Source of the DNA: Varanus komodoensis
Taxonomy: Eukaryota > Chordata > Lepidosauria > Squamata > Varanidae
DNA length: 64,000 nucleotides
Direction: 5' to 3'
Assembly: GCF_004798865.1 (NCBI RefSeq)
Contig: NW_025336401.1
Span: forward strand, 1,691,006 to 1,755,005
Shown here in pieces: positions 26,931 through 37,659 of the stretch. Positions within the stretch are counted from its first letter, which is position 1; the number at the start of each line of letters is the position of its first letter. A program made the position numbers and the translations under genes. The notes beneath the pieces were generated by a model. The model worked only from the letters and a program-made list of their open reading frames with translations. It made no database searches and was not told where the DNA came from.

Positions 26931-28248
26931 GTAGGGGCCAAAGTTACCTCGCTGCACCACTGCCAGGGAACTGCAAAAATGGAGGCTGCCGGAGCAAGGC
27001 TTGCCTTTGCACACCAAACCAGAGCGCTGGAGTGGTGAGAATGAGCAGCCGTGGAAGAAGGTGGCGTCGCACTCGCATCTTCTGCCCGGCCCGGCCGCAA
27101 AAGCCGCCCACCTGCTCTGCGGCAGCTCCTTGCTTTGCTGCGTGTGCTGCTGAACGGATCTGTGCTCTGCTGCCGGGCTTCTCGTCGAGCTCTGGGCCTT
27201 GGCAAGCACCCCTCTCCCCGGCCGATGGATTTGCTGGGTTTCTGACCAACAGAGCCTTGGCACAGAACAACCCCTGACTTGGCTTAAGACGCTAAGTCAG
27301 CTCGCCCGCTGCGGCAGAGAGCTTATCGGGCCCGGGACTGGCACAGATTTCCATAGCCCAGCTGTCTCCTCTCTCCAGGAGGTCCCCAGCATTCTTTCCG
27401 GGATTGCTGTCCGGGTCAAATTCTGTCCATTCCTGAGCCAAGGGGGCCCCTCTCCTTGCGGACTTAGCCGCCTCCTGCGGCCTTGAATGCCTCCTCCCTT
27501 TTCCGCGCAGCTCACTCCCCAGCTCCAAAGCAGGATTGTCTGTCTTTGTGGCGCGTCCATGTCCAGAGCAGACCAACAGTGCTCGGCACCCATTCTAGAA
27601 GGAGAAATAGCTGGTTGCTCCTCTGCCTTCCTCCCCCTCCGTTCTGAAAGTCTCAAATCCGCTCTCTGAGAACGGCGAGCAGCCATGGCACAGGGGAAGA
27701 GAGGGTGGGCTATGGAGATGGGGTCGGGGTTCAGAAAAAGCCCTGTCTACACCCCCATGGAACACGGTTGCCCAGAGCTACGTGCTCTTTCTGCAGAAGA
27801 AAATTTTAAACCTTTTGTTAGTGATCTTTTGCATTTAATGTTCTGATGGATGTACAAGGTGAGGGCAGAAGAAGCAGTACTTTTTCTCTTTTGAGGGGGT
27901 GGAAATGCAACAGAAGCCGCTCCTGCAATCTTGGAATCAAGTCCACTCCCAGAAACTCGATCAATTGCAGTGCACAGTTCTGTGAAGTTCAGATAGACAG
28001 TGAGTGAAGTCTTTTCTTGGACACTTTATGGGGCTCATCCCAGGTCCCAGCATGCTGAGCTACGCTCTTTCTGCTGGGCCATCTGTCCCCAAAATCCTGA
28101 GCCCCCACAGAGGTGCGGGCCAACCAAAATCACCAAAAAGGGGAGGTTGTGCTGAGCTGGATTGCAGATGACGAGAGATGAACTTTGGCCGGGACTCCGT
28201 CAGACCTGCAGCAGGTAGTGAGGAATCAAAAAGAAAAATCAAATCAGA

Positions 28249-28275
28249 GGGGGGGGGGGGGGGGGGGCGGGGGGG
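28249..28275. repeat. Poly-G tract
   Basis: A near-pure G run of 27 nt with one C, able to form a quadruplex and prone to sequencing-length error. Confidence 0.9.
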
Positions 28276-29136
28276 AGCAAGGAGTCTTAAGTCTAAGAAT
28301 CAAGGAGGATTGCAGGGAGGCCTCTAAGGTGTGGAAAATCCTGGTGGGAAGATCTTCCTTGGCATTCTGGGAAGTAGGAGACCCTTTCTGGGTCCCAAGG
28401 AGATACATATGCAGCTCATTACACGTCTCTTGGGTGGTCCTCTTGAGAGGAAGCGCAGGTGACGATACTGAATTTATACAGTGCTGAGCCACTGCATGTG
28501 CTCCCAGGAAGCAGGATGCGGATGACAGCTTGAGGCCTCGCTTGCAACTTCTGATAACCAAAATATCGCAGTTCTATTGTTCCATGGCCGGTAATAAAAG
28601 TTGAGTTGTGCAGATTGCTACTGGCTAGGGTGCCAGCTGTTGGTTTGCTGGGGAAAAGAAAACATAAAAGAAGCTCCTTCGTTTAATTTGCACCACACTG
28701 AATAGCAGAGTTTGCTCTCCCTGGCAGCTCCCTGCGCTTTCCTTCCACTTTTTGGCATTCAGTTCCCAACTGGGAGCAAAGGGGAGGAATAGCTTAGCAT
28801 TATCCCTGGATGTCGCCTCGGACTGTGCTTACATCGGCTGGGATGATTTTCTGCCATCTGCCATGCAGGGGAAGAGTTTGTATGGATTCTTCATGGCAAG
28901 TTTGTTGTCCCTGTGCTTCAGAGGATTCAGAAATAATAAGGCTTGATTTATTAAATCGCAATTTCTTTTGGGATATTAGAGAAGAACTGCTTTCACCATG
29001 ATTATCTCAGCTTCTTGTCAGCAGCAATATGTTTTATGCTTTTTGGATTCTAGCTGACACCATTCCTATACTACTGGGGAAACGGTTACGTGTTTTCTGG
29101 GACTGTTGAGCTGAAAGCACCATGGAACAAATTTTA

Positions 29137-29235
29137 GAAACATGGAAACATAGAAGCAGAGCGAGTCAGAAAGGACCTCCCGGGCCATCTAGTCTGACCC
29201 CAGCTCCGGCAGGCTCCGCTCATGACATGATCTGT
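29137..29235 (-). repeat. CR1 LINE 3' end, antisense
   Basis: GAAACATAGAAGCAGAGCGA, then GGCCATCTAGTCTGACCCC, is the antisense of the CR1 terminus found sense at 34080-34154. Only about 100 nt remain. Confidence 0.75.
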
Positions 29236-29565
29236 TCAGCATGGGTGGTCGAGAGGTCCCTGTTCTAGAGGTTGTTAAGTATCTGTTTTTGCAAATATAT
29301 AATGCTTTTTTTGTTCTGCTCCCATATACTGCAACAAGCAAATGAAGAACAATTTCCAAAATTTCCATTTTATTCCCAGATCCTGGATTTATTGGTCATT
29401 TGAGAGTCGGTGTGGTGGATGAGTAGCCAGGATGGCCCTTCAACAGGAGCACACCTTCAAATATAGGGCTGGCCCATGCAGAAGAGGATGCCTGGGCCGC
29501 CTGCAAGCATTTGGAGGGAGGAAATCGAGGAACAGCCAGTGGGACGTACTGGCCAGGCGTCCAGG

Positions 29566-29712
29566 CTGTAGCCTCCACTCAGCTATGGGTCCCCGGGGGA
29601 CTTGGGGCCAGTCACAGGCTCTCGGCCCACAACGCCTGCTGTTGTGGGGATAAAATGAGGCTCTGCAACCTGCTTTGGGGTTCCTTACAAGAAGAAAAAA
29701 GCAGGTTATAAA
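29566..29712 (+). repeat. tRNA-derived SINE body (Sauria-like)
   Basis: GGACTTGGGGCCAGTCACAG, then TGTTGTGGGGATAAAATGAG and an AAGCAGGTTATAAA tail, matches the body and BovB-like tail of squamate Sauria SINEs. A degenerate tRNA-like head may lie at 29403-29440 with other sequence between, so the 5' limit is uncertain. Confidence 0.6.
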
Positions 29713-31109
29713 ACAGTGGAACCGTGTTTTGGGAGGTTGTTGCAAAGGAATGGAGGGGGCAGGGAAAGTGATTTTGCTGGGAACAGTGGTCCACAAAAGC
29801 GTGTGCTCCCAGCACGCTAGGAATTGTCACCCAGCACATCTGGAGGAGGCGCCCAGAAGGGGGTGACTCGCTTGCGTGTTTGTTTTTAAGTGTGTCATGC
29901 AGCTCTTCATTATAAAGTGTTCCTGCTTGCCAAAAGCCCCTTTCATGCATGTGCTACAATGCAAAACCAGAACGAGAAACCCCTCGGAGGCTCAAGCGGA
30001 GGATGCGCCTAGCTTCACTCCCGGGGTAAATGCGGGGGTGGACTGAGTCCATCTGGGCTGAAGGCCCAGCCTGGCAGCGCTCTCTGGCCCGCATCCGAGG
30101 CGAGCGCATCCAGCGACTGCAGGACGTTTCGGCTCACTGCACAGCACAGTGTCACGGGGCCAAAACGCTCCGCTGACCTATATTCTGTGGGATATCTGAC
30201 CCAGGAACTCTTAATATGCTCTTCTCCATCTTCTTCAAGTCTCGAGTGCAAGCTTGCTTTTGTTTTCCCTGCACCTGGAACGTGCGTTGGGGACTTGGCA
30301 CGTCAAGGCGTTTCTGAGCTCAAGAGCATGACTTGACATTTTCACGAGAACATTTTGAAATATTCTCTGAGAAGAAGGCACCTTCAGTCAGCCTCCCTGC
30401 GGAGGCCTGGGAAGCGTCCTTGCTCTCTGGCGTATGCACTCATTTTGAGGCGACCGGCTGAGCTGCACAGCTTCGGCTTTCTGAACCTGCACCCTGTGCA
30501 AGCCGTCCAGTTCGCTGCATTGTGTAAAGGAAAGATGAGGGCTCCCCCACTCTGAAGGTCCCTGAAACCGAGAAATGCTTGAACAGTGGCCTCATTGCTA
30601 ATTCAGAACCGATGGCATGTGAAGGCATGTGCCAGACAATGGAACTGCTGCTGTTTGTATCGCAACCACAACTTGGTGCGTGAGGGTCTTGCTCCGTGTG
30701 AGGAGGGGACACAGTTGACAAGTATTTGAGAGCGTGGATGGGGGTGGGGAGGGGAAGGGCCATCTCTGTGGTGGATGGTCCACTGGACCCAGGGGCTCTT
30801 GCTGCACTGCTTCACCAGGTTTTCCTCCTCCTGGTGTTTCCTAGCAGACCTGGGGAAGTCCTGGCCTGGGTTCTTGGAAGCCCCACCAGAACACGACCAG
30901 GTACCATCCAGAGAAGCTCTTGTGTGTGGCCAGGGACTCGTTCCAGCGGTGAGTCAAGACAAAGGCAGAAGGGTGGAGACAAAATGTTTCCACTTAAAGG
31001 TCTCATGACTAGCAGCTGATGGCAATTAGAGGAATTCAGTCATTTAGGATGGGGAAAACTGTGCCAGAACGCCCATGCCTGGGGTGAGTGGAGAGTCTGG
31101 AGACGGGGA

Positions 31110-31218
31110 CAGGGCCTTCTGCGGGACCCCAGTGGCCCCCAAACTTGAGGTGTTGTACTCTTGGAGCGGGTGAGAGTTGTAGCTTGGTGCATCCAGGGGG
31201 CCCTGGCTGGGGAAGGCA
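31110..31218. repeat. Degenerate palindromic MITE-like element
   Basis: The right arm ends CCCTGGCTGGGGAAGGC and the middle carries GAGTTGTAGCTTGGTGCATC, the pattern of the palindromic family; the left arm is poorly preserved. Confidence 0.45.
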
Positions 31219-31824
31219 TAATTTCGAACTGGACGGACCAGTGGCCTGGCTCAAGATAAACTGAACGCAATGTTGGGTGCCCAGAAGCCATCGAACAGAA
31301 GGCCTCCCGCAAGTGTGTTTCTCTTTTACGCAGCTCTCAGAACCTCATATGAAAACAGCAGTGTTTTGGTCATTTCTGTGGGTGTTCTTATTTTATTCCT
31401 GTGACCCTGCAGGAGGGGTTTAGGAAAGGTCGGCAGATGGTCCAAAGAAGACATTTCCACCATTTTCAGAAGCAAATGGCACGTTATTAATTGCATGCTA
31501 TGCAAAGGGGCGAAGCGGGCAGTGAATAGCTCATGGCTTAAAGAGTGTTCTGCCGGCGGGCACCCTGGGAAGGCAAGTATGTGAGGAAGCCCAGCACATT
31601 CACACGGAAAGCTGGTCAGGCTGCCCCCTTGGCACGCTGGAGAGCTCACATTCCGCGTGGCTCCTTCAGCACATGGCTGGATCAGTTTGCAGGAAGGCAA
31701 GTGGCACCGCCCCCCATCCCCGATTGCCAAACTTCCTAAGGGGCCAGTGAGCAGAGCAAAGCGAAGCGATGCACGCGGCCAAACCCTTCCCTGGCCCCAA
31801 ACAGGGACTGCCTGCAGATGGCGC

Positions 31825-31853
31825 GCCCTGCCCTGCCCTGCCCTGCCCTGCCC
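31825..31853. repeat. (TGCCC)n simple repeat
   Basis: Six tandem copies of the pentamer CCCTG. A shorter run of the same unit occurs near 55715-55735. Confidence 0.9.
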
Positions 31854-32948
31854 ATCCGACGGCAATGGGAAGCTGACTGGGAATTCTGGCTCAGGGCATT
31901 GGAAGGGCTGCAGATCCTGCGACCGTGCTCCACCCAAGGCCCCCTTGTCCCCGGCTCTTCCTCAAAGTGCTGGCATGTTGTCCTCCACAAGGGGAGCGTC
32001 TGCTTCAGTAAACCCGCCTGCTCCTCCCGGGTGATGCTTTTGCCTGCCGCCTGCCACCACCTCTCCTACGCTGGTCAGAGGATATCTGGCAACTGATATG
32101 ATGGAGTGGTAGATCATGGAACCAGGAATGGCGAGTTCCTCTGGCATTCAGTTTGTTGGACCACTGGGGCTCCATCTCAGCCCACCCAGCCAATTTCAGA
32201 GATCTTTTCTTATGGTGAAATGGGAGCAGTGGGGAGCATGGATGCCGCCTGAGCAATTTGGCGGAAGGTAGCCATTACGGAAAGAAAAGAGAAACCCAGT
32301 TGTGTACACGTGAAGATCATTTCTCTGGTACCGTCTTCAGCAAGCACCAAACTGCTCCCGTGAGTTTCTACCACTTGGTGGTAGGTAGAAAGCCCTGAAA
32401 TGAGGCATCTTGTTTCTGTATTTATTCCTACAGCATTTTGCCGTCTCAAGAATATTCACAGAACGGTTGGCATGACCAGCAAGCAGCAGGTTGCAGAATG
32501 GCTGGCTTGCCCTCTGAGCCAAGGGGGATTCTTGGGAGCTGTAAGATGGAGTGGCTGAGTCTTCTCCTGCTCGTAGGACCTCGGGGGTGGATGGGAATGG
32601 GGCTTATTGGCCTTCGCACAAGCCCAGGGCTCTGATCCACACAGATCACGTGTGTTCACATTTCCAGCTGTGAGAAAATGAAAACAGCTGGGGTCTGGAA
32701 CTATGCCCACTGCACTGCCTTCCCGGACAAGCCTTTTTTTGCTTATCAGTAAATATTGCTGGGAGGGTCTGTTCTCAAACGGCTTTTTCAGGAGGATCTT
32801 CCCAGCTCTGCATGCTTCCAGGGACCAATTCTTGAAGTGGCATGAGTTCATCGAGCCAGAGGAAGAGACCAGACCTGCTTAGCCTGTCCGTTAGACACAC
32901 ATGCACGGGCTTCTGAGTTTCCATCCAAAAATGATGGAAATGTTGATT

Positions 32949-32985
32949 CTCCTCCTCCTCCTCCATCATCATCATCATCATCATC
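32949..32985. repeat. (CCT)n(CAT)n microsatellite
   Basis: A short CCT run passes directly into seven CAT units. It abuts the A-rich end of the following antisense LINE copy. Confidence 0.9.
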
Positions 32986-33400
32986 TACACTTCTACACTG
33001 CCCCATAGCCCATTGGGCTCTCTGGGCAGTTTACACATTTAAAAGACATGTAAAATCAATAAGTCATCATGTTTAATTAAACAATCAACAATAAAACCAA
33101 TGCAGTAAAAAAGCATCAACCCCCAGCACCTATAAAAAAATTAATATGTGGCATAGTAGTAATAAAACACAATTTAGATGAATCTCGTCTATTAAATATT
33201 TAGGAATTGAAAAGGTATTCACCTGGCACCAAAAAGAGAACCAAGATGGTGCCCAGCACACCTTGGGGAGCCATTTTGCAAAGATGGGGCGCCACTACTG
33301 AAAAAGCCGTTCTGCTAGTCACCCCCCAGCTTCTTTTGAGGGGGGCTTCCTGAGGTCACCAAAGCACGGATGACTATGGTCAGATAGGGCTGCAGTTGGT
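32986..33400 (-). repeat. L2-type LINE 3' region, antisense
   Basis: TACACTGCCCCATAGCCCAT and GGGCTCTCTGGGCAGTTTAC open the element. An A-rich stretch follows, then CACCTGGCACCAAAAAGAGA and GATGGGGCGCCACTACTGAA, in the same order as the other antisense copies. No coding frame survives. Confidence 0.65.
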
Positions 33401-33559
33401 CAATTAGCCTAGGCTGATCAAAGGCGCTCCTGCCGCCGAGTCCACCTGCGACTCAAGGGATCATTCAGGCTCCAAAAGCACCTTTCCCTTTAGGGGGACT
33501 GCAGCCCTGTCCAGGCTGAGCATTTCTCAACTGGGCCAAGACCCCCCGCCCCCCAAGAG

Positions 33560-34155
33560 CGCCCGTCTTGCCCGGGCTGAGCCTCCGCTCATCGGCCCGC
33601 GCCCGACCTTCGCCAAGTCTGAGGGAACTGGGCCTCTTCAGCCAGGAGAAGAGGAGACTCAGAGGGGATCTGTTGGCGACATGCAGGTATGTGAGGGGGT
33701 GTCAGAGGAGGTGGGGAGAGACCTGTTCTCCCCTGCAGAGGAAGGCGGGACGCGCTCCAACGGAGCCAAGATTCAATTCAGATGCCAGGAAGCACTTCCT
33801 GGCAGTCAGGACCCCGAGGGTGTGGAATGGGCTTCCCCGGGAGGTGGTTGAGGCCCANNNNNNNNNNNNNNNNNNNNNNNNNNNNNNNNNNNNNNNNNNN
33901 NNNNNNNNNNNNNNNNNNNNNNNNNNNNNNNNNNNNNNNNNNNNNNNNNNNNNNNNNCTTCCTGGCAGTCAGGACCCCGAGGGTGTGGAATGGGCTTCCC
34001 CGGGAGGTGGTTGAGGCCCCATCAGTGCGGGTGTTCAAGGATAGGCTGGACGTCCACATGGTGGGCATGCCGTGAGCGGAGCCGGCTGGAGCCGGGGGTC
34101 AGACTAGATGGCCCGGGAGACCCCTTCCGACTCGCTCTGTTTCTCTGTTTCTAAG
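33560..34155 (+). repeat. CR1 LINE 3' end interrupted by an assembly gap
   Basis: GCCTCTTCAGCCAGGAGAAG, then AGATGCCAGGAAGCACTTCC, then GTCAGACTAGATGGCCCGGG and a CTCTGTTTCTCTGTTTCTAA terminus are the last few hundred nt of a CR1 element. A 100-N gap lies inside it and the 62 nt before the gap are repeated right after it. Confidence 0.85.
33858..33957. other. Assembly gap (100 N)
   Basis: A run of exactly 100 N, a conventional placeholder for a gap of unknown size. Flanking sequence 33795-33856 is identical to 33958-34019, so the true gap may not exist. Confidence 0.99.
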
Positions 34156-34159
34156 TCCA

Positions 34160-34600
34160 GACACCGACCTGGAGCTGCCGCCGACACGAGCAGGGCAGGG
34201 CTGGCGAGAGGTTCGCCGTGAGGAGCGCACCGTCCTTCGCGGCGCCCGGGGGCTTCGGGAACGCGCTCCGGGCTCCAGCCCAGGCGAGGACCGGGTGGCC
34301 TCGGCCCGCCCCGCGCCCACCCGCCGTGCCGGGGCCAGGGGAGCGCGCAAGCCCCGGGCGTGGAGGGGAGGCGTGAGGCCGCTTGCTCCGCCTTGCGGGG
34401 CCCGGTGCGAGGGACTCGCGGGAGAGGGAGCTCCGGCGCCGGGCCGGGCGCCGGGCCGGGGCCGCCCTCGCTGCGGAAGAGTCGCCCGGCCGCGGCAGGA
34501 GACGCCGGGGCCGCGCCGACGCGAGGCAGCCTGGCCCGGGGACGACTCGGGCCGCAAGCAGCTCGTCCGAGGGCCTGCCGGCGGCCGGCGCCCGTGTAAG
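34160..34600 (+). promoter_or_regulatory. CpG island, candidate AGTR2 promoter and first exon
   Basis: This stretch is very GC-rich with dense CpG. It ends at a perfect donor (CCCGT then GTAAGTTGCG, with GTAAGT at 34596-34601). The AGTR2 coding exon begins about 1.3 kb downstream behind a pyrimidine-rich acceptor. Human AGTR2 has non-coding 5' exons, so a CpG-island first exon here is plausible, but it is an inference without transcript evidence. Confidence 0.5.
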
Positions 34601-36016
34601 TTGCGTGTTATGGGGATCCTGCTCCTTAGGAAGAGCGCCTCGACGTGCCGTGTCGAAGCTGCCCGCTGCACCCACGCGCTGGCTTGCGGCATGAAACGTC
34701 CGGGCAGTATCCAAGATCTAATGGGCAATCATTTTATGGTAGTCAGTTTCTGGTATTCTGTTTTATGCCTCTCTTTCAGACTTGATAATATCTGTTTATT
34801 AACTATGAAAGGGTGTGATGCGCCGGGCACAAGGACGTGCATTTCTTTATGTTGTTTGCTGCATTTCAGTTCGTCCATAAAAACAGGGGCGCTTTGCTAT
34901 TTGTTCTCAGAGGCTGACGAAACAGAGGTCTGCACCTGGTATCGGTGCATCCCAGGCTGTGCGTGGTCTTCACCAGACAGACACTTCGATGTCAATTACA
35001 GTCTTGTTAACTGGGAGACCTCCTTCTGAGGCGAAAGCTTTTTCTTGCATGCAGCAAAGCTAAATAAAGCCTTCCTGGCAACACCCCAGGTGTTGCTGAG
35101 CTCTCCTTCTAAATAAATAGATAAATAAACCCTAGACTGGAAGAATTTGGTATCAGATGCATTCAGAATATTCCATTGGGCAACTCCCATGTTTTGCTTG
35201 TTAAGTTTTGGCATCACGGTAAGTGACGGCTGCCCATTATTTTATACCTGGATACCCACTGACCGAAATCCTTCTGGATTAATGGTCAGAGTGGAACTCA
35301 CATGAACAGACATATTGACAGTGAGTCAGATGGAAGGATTTAAAAATATATTCTCATGCACTGTAGGATCGACAGTGTAGGTGACTGAAGGCGCAGGCCT
35401 GCCTTTGGACACCATGAAGAGTTGCCCTCTCCATTTTGCCGTGTGGTCCTTTTTGAGTTGGAAAGGGGCTCTTCCAGGGGTGGGGAGCCACCCCACAAGG
35501 TTTCTAGAGGGCCAGCGCCCTGCCCTGTTCACCGAACTGTTCGGGGCACCAAACGTGGCTGCCTTCTCCTGGAGCGCTCCCATGTTTTCACACCACTCCC
35601 ACCATCCTTTTTTCTGACCGCAGAAAGCAAGTCATGGGGAAGGGGGTGGGCTCCTTGCGCGTGAGTAATGCTAGGAGGCCTCTCTCTGTCTGGGAGCCCC
35701 CAGCTGAGAGCCAGCCTGGACGAGCCCTGAGTCCAAAATACACCTGAACCTGCGTTGGGCGACCTTCCCTGTCAAGAGGGGGAGTTGAAAACAATGAGGA
35801 GGGCAGTCACAGGTGTGCAGCTCACGATTCCATTGTGGTTTCTCTTCTTTTCTTTGATGTGTGAAATCCTTAGCCATTGGATAAGCTCAGGCCCACATCC
35901 CCAGGCTTGCTGCAACCCACCTCGCCCCACCAGGCACCACGGTGCCTTCCAGCAACGACTCCGCCAGCGCCAGCGCCACCCCCGAGCAGGCGCCAGGAGA
36001 GCTCCACTCGTCCCCA

Positions 36017-37150
36017 ATGAACGTCTCCGCCGTGTCTGCCTCCTGCCCCATCGTCTTCTCCAGTTTCCAGTTTGTCCTCATCCCAGTCCTGTTCTGTGCC
36101 ATTTTCATCCTCGGACTGGTGGGCAACAGTGTGGCGATCATGGTGCTGTGTGGGCACAAGAGCCCCAGGACGGTGGCCAACGTCTGCATCGTCAACCTGG
36201 CCGTGGCGGACCTGCTGGCCCTGGCCACGGTGCCGTTCTGGGCCGCTTACTATGCCTACGGGTACAACTGGCTCTTCGGCCCCGTGATCTGCAAACTCGC
36301 CAGCTCGATCCTGTGCCTGTCCATGTTTGCCAGCATCTTCTTCATCATGCGCATGAGCGTCAGCCGCTGCCAGGCCATCGTCCACCCGTTCCGGGCGCAG
36401 CGGGGCACGCTGCGGCAGGCGCTCTCCAGTGCCTTGCTCGTGTGGGGCCTGGCAGCCCTCCCCTCGCTGCCCACCTTCTACTTCCGTGATACCCTGTACA
36501 TCGAGGAGCTGTCCGTGACGGCCTGCGTCATGGCCTTCCCGTTGGAGAGGTACTCCAGCTGGTCCGCGGGGATGGCCCTGATGAAGAACCTGCTCGGCTT
36601 CCTGGTCCCCCTGGTCGTCATCACGGTGTGCTACGGGTGGATCTGGGTGCACCTGAGGAGGGCGCGCCGTTTCCAGAGGGGCAAGCGGACGAGGGACCGG
36701 GTGCCGAAGCTCGTGGCTGCCGTGGTCGTGGCCTTCGTGATCTGCTGGCTGCCCTTCCACATCCTGACCTTCATGGATGCTCTGTCCTGGGTGGGCGTGA
36801 TCCGCAGCTGCCCCGTCACCTCCGCGATCGACGTCGCCCTGCCCTTTGGGCTGTCCATGGGCTTCGTGAGCAGCTGCATCAACCCTTTCTTGTACTATTT
36901 CATCGGCAGACAATTCCGAGACAGGCTGCAGCATTTGCTGAAGCTGAGGCTGTACCAGTTCAGCAGCAGCCGGGAAGTGTTTTGCCCCAGCAAAAGCGGC
37001 TCTGTCAAAACCGTCGAATCCGTGGCTGGAGCGAGAGCTGGGGGAGGCGGCCCCCAAAGGCCCCAGGTGCCCCCCCCGTGGGCGCCTGGAGCTGCACCTG
37101 GGAACAGCTGGCAGGGTGCTGTGCTCCCTCCCTCTTGCGTCCTTTCCTGA
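36017..37150 (+). CDS. AGTR2: Angiotensin II receptor type 2
   Basis: A seven-transmembrane class A receptor for angiotensin II in the plasma membrane. The whole coding part is one exon, as in human. Numbered from the ATG at 36017 (377 residues), visible features are N37 and D65 of TM1/TM2, NWLFGP with W85, the C92-C170 and C10-C265 disulfide pairs, R157 in PTFYFRD, K190 in SAGMALMKN, CWLP at 243-246, D254, D272 and NPFLY at 289-293. These match the AT2 receptor rather than AT1. Oddities: the DRY box at residues 116-118 is SRC; the N-terminus before C10 is nine residues against 34 in human; the tail runs about 39 residues past the human end and is Gly/Pro-rich. The frame is open up to a TAA at 35882 with no ATG before 36017, so a spliced upstream start cannot be excluded. 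An acceptor at 35873 or 35933 could begin the exon. Confidence 0.93.
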   Translation: MNVSAVSASCPIVFSSFQFVLIPVLFCAIFILGLVGNSVAIMVLCGHKSPRTVANVCIVNLAVADLLALATVPFWAAYYAYGYNWLFGPVICKLASSILCLSMFASIFFIMRMSVSRCQAIVHPFRAQRGTLRQALSSALLVWGLAALPSLPTFYFRDTLYIEELSVTACVMAFPLERYSSWSAGMALMKNLLGFLVPLVVITVCYGWIWVHLRRARRFQRGKRTRDRVPKLVAAVVVAFVICWLPFHILTFMDALSWVGVIRSCPVTSAIDVALPFGLSMGFVSSCINPFLYYFIGRQFRDRLQHLLKLRLYQFSSSREVFCPSKSGSVKTVESVAGARAGGGGPQRPQVPPPWAPGAAPGNSWQGAVLPPSCVLS

Positions 37151-37278
37151 GTTCCCGCATGACCATCTCCTGGACAGTGGAGATAATGCTTTCCGTTTCT
37201 TGGAGATTTCTGCTCCTTCAGAAAGAGGTGTCATTTTGCTGTAATTGTTGTTTCTAAAATCAGCTGTAATTCGTCACG

Positions 37279-37284
37279 AATAAA
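37279..37284 (+). terminator. AGTR2: AGTR2 polyadenylation signal
   Basis: A canonical AATAAA lies 129 nt after the AGTR2 stop codon, implying a short 3' UTR ending near 37300. Confidence 0.6.
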
Positions 37285-37659
37285 CATCCGAAGAACAGGG
37301 CCAGCCCAGCAGCTTTCTGGGACTAAGGTGGTCCTTCTGTTTTTAATGAATGCTGTCAGGGGAAGAATTAGGATCCACACCAGAAGCTCCGGTCAAACTC
37401 TGAGCATAGCGGTCTCCGTATCGTGAACGCACGGGGAGGGCGGTGGGGCATAAAAGGCTTGCCCGTTGCAGGTTCCAGAAATTAGCAGCGCCATCGCGGC
37501 AGGGCTGTGAGGTCCCTGGCAGGGCCGGTCGGGAGTCCAGCAGGTCAAGAGCTTGGGCAGCTCTTCGCCACAGTGCTGCGGACGACCATCTGCCGCTCCC
37601 TTGCAGGCGTGCCTCTGTCTTGCAGCCCTGTCCGAATCAAGGAGGGAAAGGGCCAGGCT

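Larger units (their letters stand above)
25801..32980. other. Intergenic spacer between the LRR gene and AGTR2
   Basis: No gene could be supported. The spacer contains MITE copies (26791-26930, 31110-31218), a poly-G run (28249-28275), a CR1 3' end (29137-29235), a Sauria-like SINE (29566-29712) and a (TGCCC)n run at 31825-31853. The rest is unique-looking sequence in which I see no exons. Confidence 0.5.

Noticed and set aside
35870-37234. A 454-codon open frame on the minus strand over AGTR2
   Set aside because: It lies exactly opposite the AGTR2 coding exon, is low-complexity (His/Gly/Asp-rich) and results from the high GC of the sense codons.
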